Shown here: positions 5,734 through 6,891 of the stretch, piece by piece
Numbering within the stretch: the first letter of the stretch is position 1
How the letters are laid out: the number at the start of each line of letters is the position of its first letter
From: JASHVB01 sp049522565
GTDB lineage: Bacteria > Pseudomonadota > Alphaproteobacteria > Acetobacterales > Acetobacteraceae
Length of the DNA stretch: 6,891 nt
Direction of reading: 5' to 3'
Assembly: GCA_049522565.1 (NCBI GenBank)
Contig: JBEKNT010000374.1
Span: forward strand, 1 to 6,891
Notes under the pieces: generated by a model
Told to the model about the DNA's origin: nothing
What the model saw: only the letters and a program-made list of their open reading frames with translations
Databases searched by the model: none
Made by a program: the position numbers and the translations under genes

Positions 5734-5746
5734 CAATGTATTGATA
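5734..5746. promoter_or_regulatory. IHF consensus site
   Basis: CAATGTATTGATA matches YAANNNNTTGATW, the reverse complement of the IHF consensus WATCAANNNNTTR, at every fixed base. It lies between the candidate activator site and the -24/-12 promoter, where IHF bends DNA to bring the activator to sigma-54 polymerase. Binding is not shown by sequence alone. Confidence 0.6.
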
Positions 5747-5764
5747 AAGCACATTTGTCAAAAG

Positions 5765-5780
5765 TGGCATGCAAATTGCG
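5765..5780 (+). promoter_or_regulatory. Sigma-54 (-24/-12) promoter of the PEP-CTERM gene
   Basis: TGGCATGCAAATTGCG fits TGGCACG-N4-TTGCW with one mismatch in each half, and has the required GG (5766-5767) and GC (5778-5779) exactly 10 nt apart. The start of transcription would be near 5791, giving a leader of about 80 nt. No good sigma-70 promoter was found nearby: TTGATA at 5741-5746 has no matching -10. Confidence 0.7.
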
Positions 5781-5869
5781 TAAGGCCGGGCGAACACGTT
5801 TCGGAGACGCCGACGCACGACCCGATGATCGCACAGTAGCCCAGACGGGCAAGGGGAAGGAGAACGACG

Positions 5870-6703
5870 ATGCGACGAATGCTGGGAGCACTGGCAGTAG
5901 CGTTGACGGTCGGTCTTTTCGGGGGCGTTCAGCCGGCCTCGGCAGCGGCGTTCCTGTGGATTTCCGCCCCAACCTGGACCTATTCCGCCGCAGCCTGCGT
6001 CGCACCCCCATCGGCATTCTACGCCTGGTTCCTGTCCATCGGCGCCGGCTCCTATAGCTATGCGTGGACCGTGTGCTCCGGGGCGTTCGGATCGTCCGCC
6101 TCGGTCGCCGCCGCGCGGGCAGGGTTCGGCGGTTTCGGCGCGGCCTTCGCCGCCGGTTTCGCGGATCCCTATGCCGGCGTCGGGATCGACTCGACGCTAA
6201 CCAACTCCCTGATCAGTTCCGAGAACTACGGCAGCGAAAACAGCCCCAGCGGCGCCGAGGCCGAACTCAGCGGGGAATCCGCCTACACCGTGTCGGACAC
6301 CGGGATCACCTTCAGCAACGAGACCCAGGACGAACTGAACGCCGTCGATGAAATCGCTGCGTTTTACGCCCCCACCCTGGACGGCGACAGCGACACCCAG
6401 ATCTGCCAGGCGCTGGGCGGCGGCAGCGGTTGCACCTCCGATCCGGACGGAGGCTCGGCAGCGCCGGGAGACGTGACCGATATCTCCAAGTTCGAGACGG
6501 ATACCGGCCTCACGCCGCTGGCCACCGAGACCGATCCGTCCGGCGGTCCTTGGAACTTCTCAATTCCCGATGCCGACCTGCCCAACATCATTCTCGTTGC
6601 CCAGGGCGATGCGGTTCCCGAGCCGGCATCGATCCTGCTGCTCGGCCAGGGCCTGTTGGGGCTGGGCCTGATAGCGGCCCGCCGTCGCCGTCGGCGCGCC
6701 TGA
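5870..6703 (+). CDS. Secreted PEP-CTERM sorting-domain protein
   Basis: 277 residues; the ATG follows AAGGAG (5857-5862) with a 7-nt gap. Residues 1-25 are a Sec signal peptide (MRRM, hydrophobic core, PASA before the likely cut). The C-terminus has the three parts of a PEP-CTERM signal: VPEP (249-252), a hydrophobic segment (253-269) and six arginines (271-276). Such proteins are exported, cut and anchored or released by an exosortase, often with exopolysaccharide or biofilm matrix production. The mature part begins with an aromatic-rich section (FLWISAPTWTYSAAAC, YAWFLSIGAGSYSYAWTVC), then a Gly/Ala/Phe stretch (about 75-103), then an acidic Ser/Asp/Thr/Gly-rich half. Four Cys are visible (C43, C69 and two in ICQALGGGSGC), so disulfides are possible. 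I do not recognise the mature domain. No exosortase is in the window. Confidence 0.92.
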   Translation: MRRMLGALAVALTVGLFGGVQPASAAAFLWISAPTWTYSAAACVAPPSAFYAWFLSIGAGSYSYAWTVCSGAFGSSASVAAARAGFGGFGAAFAAGFADPYAGVGIDSTLTNSLISSENYGSENSPSGAEAELSGESAYTVSDTGITFSNETQDELNAVDEIAAFYAPTLDGDSDTQICQALGGGSGCTSDPDGGSAAPGDVTDISKFETDTGLTPLATETDPSGGPWNFSIPDADLPNIILVAQGDAVPEPASILLLGQGLLGLGLIAARRRRRRA

Positions 6704-6710
6704 CGTCCGC

Positions 6711-6750
6711 GGCCGCGGCCGGCCTCGCTCGGACGGCGCCGGCCGCGGCC
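6711..6750 (+). terminator. Long GC inverted repeat after the PEP-CTERM gene
   Basis: GGCCGCGGCCGGC (6711-6723) pairs perfectly with GCCGGCCGCGGCC (6738-6750) over a 14-nt loop, 7 nt after the stop codon. The stem is strong enough to stall polymerase, but no T-run follows, so it is called a probable rather than certain terminator. Confidence 0.5.
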
Positions 6751-6823
6751 CGGCAAGCCGTGAACGCGGGAGTTCGTGCCGGTCAGGTCAGGCCCTGCAA
6801 TGTTTGCCCTGTCGGTGCGCCGC

Positions 6824-6891
6824 TAGAGCCCTTCCACCCTGACTGGAAACGCTCGCCATCACCTGGCATTGCGAGGAGCGATAGCGACGCA
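6824..6891. repeat. Fragments of dispersed intergenic repeats at the right edge
   Basis: The segment contains TAGAGCCCTTCCACC and, at the very end, ATTGCGAGGAGCGATAGCG. Both resemble intergenic repeats I recall from alphaproteobacterial genomes, the latter from elements of the GCGAGGAGCGAAGCGACG type. The window ends inside the second, so its other arm is not visible. No gene is seen from 6704 to 6891. Confidence 0.4.

Noticed and set aside
5741..5770. TTGATA as the -35 of a sigma-70 promoter for the PEP-CTERM gene
   Set aside because: The position 17 bp downstream reads GTGGCA, not a -10; the same bases are better explained as part of an IHF site next to a sigma-54 promoter.
5222..5818. Minus-strand frame of 198 codons downstream of rplQ
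   Set aside because: Its translation includes LPPPLVGGGWGEG, a well-known spurious peptide from a dispersed inverted repeat, and it overlaps the rplQ 3' end.
1..6891. CRISPR array, tRNA or rRNA genes, or insertion sequence with transposase
   Set aside because: No regularly spaced direct repeats, no cloverleaf-like sequence that I could recognise, and no transposase-like protein in any frame.

Overview
The window looks like chromosomal DNA from a GC-rich alphaproteobacterium, most likely Acetobacteraceae (Rhodospirillales). The best clue is RpoA: its start (RNWQSLIKPEKLEVE) and end (WPPENIEDLAKRLEEPF) are close to what I remember of acetic-acid-bacterium RpoA. The order rpsM-rpsK-rpoA-rplQ without rpsD is also the alphaproteobacterial form of the alpha operon. 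Family and taxon calls come from recalled motifs, not from a search.

Layout, left to right. Positions 1-85 hold three back-to-back perfect hairpins. Positions 157-1713 (+) encode a TPR plus GT41 (OGT/SPINDLY-like) glycosyltransferase. Convergent to it, 1806-2445 (-) is a RelE/ParE-type toxin followed by an XRE-type antitoxin, preceded by two identical 13-bp palindromes that overlap the likely -10 element. Positions 2515-2875 are non-coding and contain a near-consensus sigma-70 promoter (TTGACT-16-TATAGT) and a structured leader. Positions 2876-5322 (+) are rpsM, rpsK, rpoA and rplQ. Positions 5323-5869 contain a cluster of palindromic repeats, then a regulatory region. Positions 5870-6703 (+) encode a secreted PEP-CTERM (exosortase-sorted) protein. 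The last 190 bases hold a strong inverted repeat and what look like dispersed intergenic repeats cut by the window edge.

The ribosomal/RNA polymerase genes are ordinary and form one transcription unit. The gene content before rpsM is not ordinary: in relatives I would expect secY and adk immediately upstream, but here there are a toxin-antitoxin module and a glycosyltransferase, and rpsM has its own promoter.

The most interesting signal is upstream of the PEP-CTERM gene. It has a -24/-12 sigma-54 promoter (GG-N10-GC), a perfect IHF consensus centred near -51, and an AT-rich TGT-N11-ACA element centred near -97. That is the complete layout of an activator-dependent sigma-54 promoter, and it fits the PrsK/PrsR sigma-54 regulators known to accompany PEP-CTERM/exosortase systems. 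The exosortase and regulators are not in this window.
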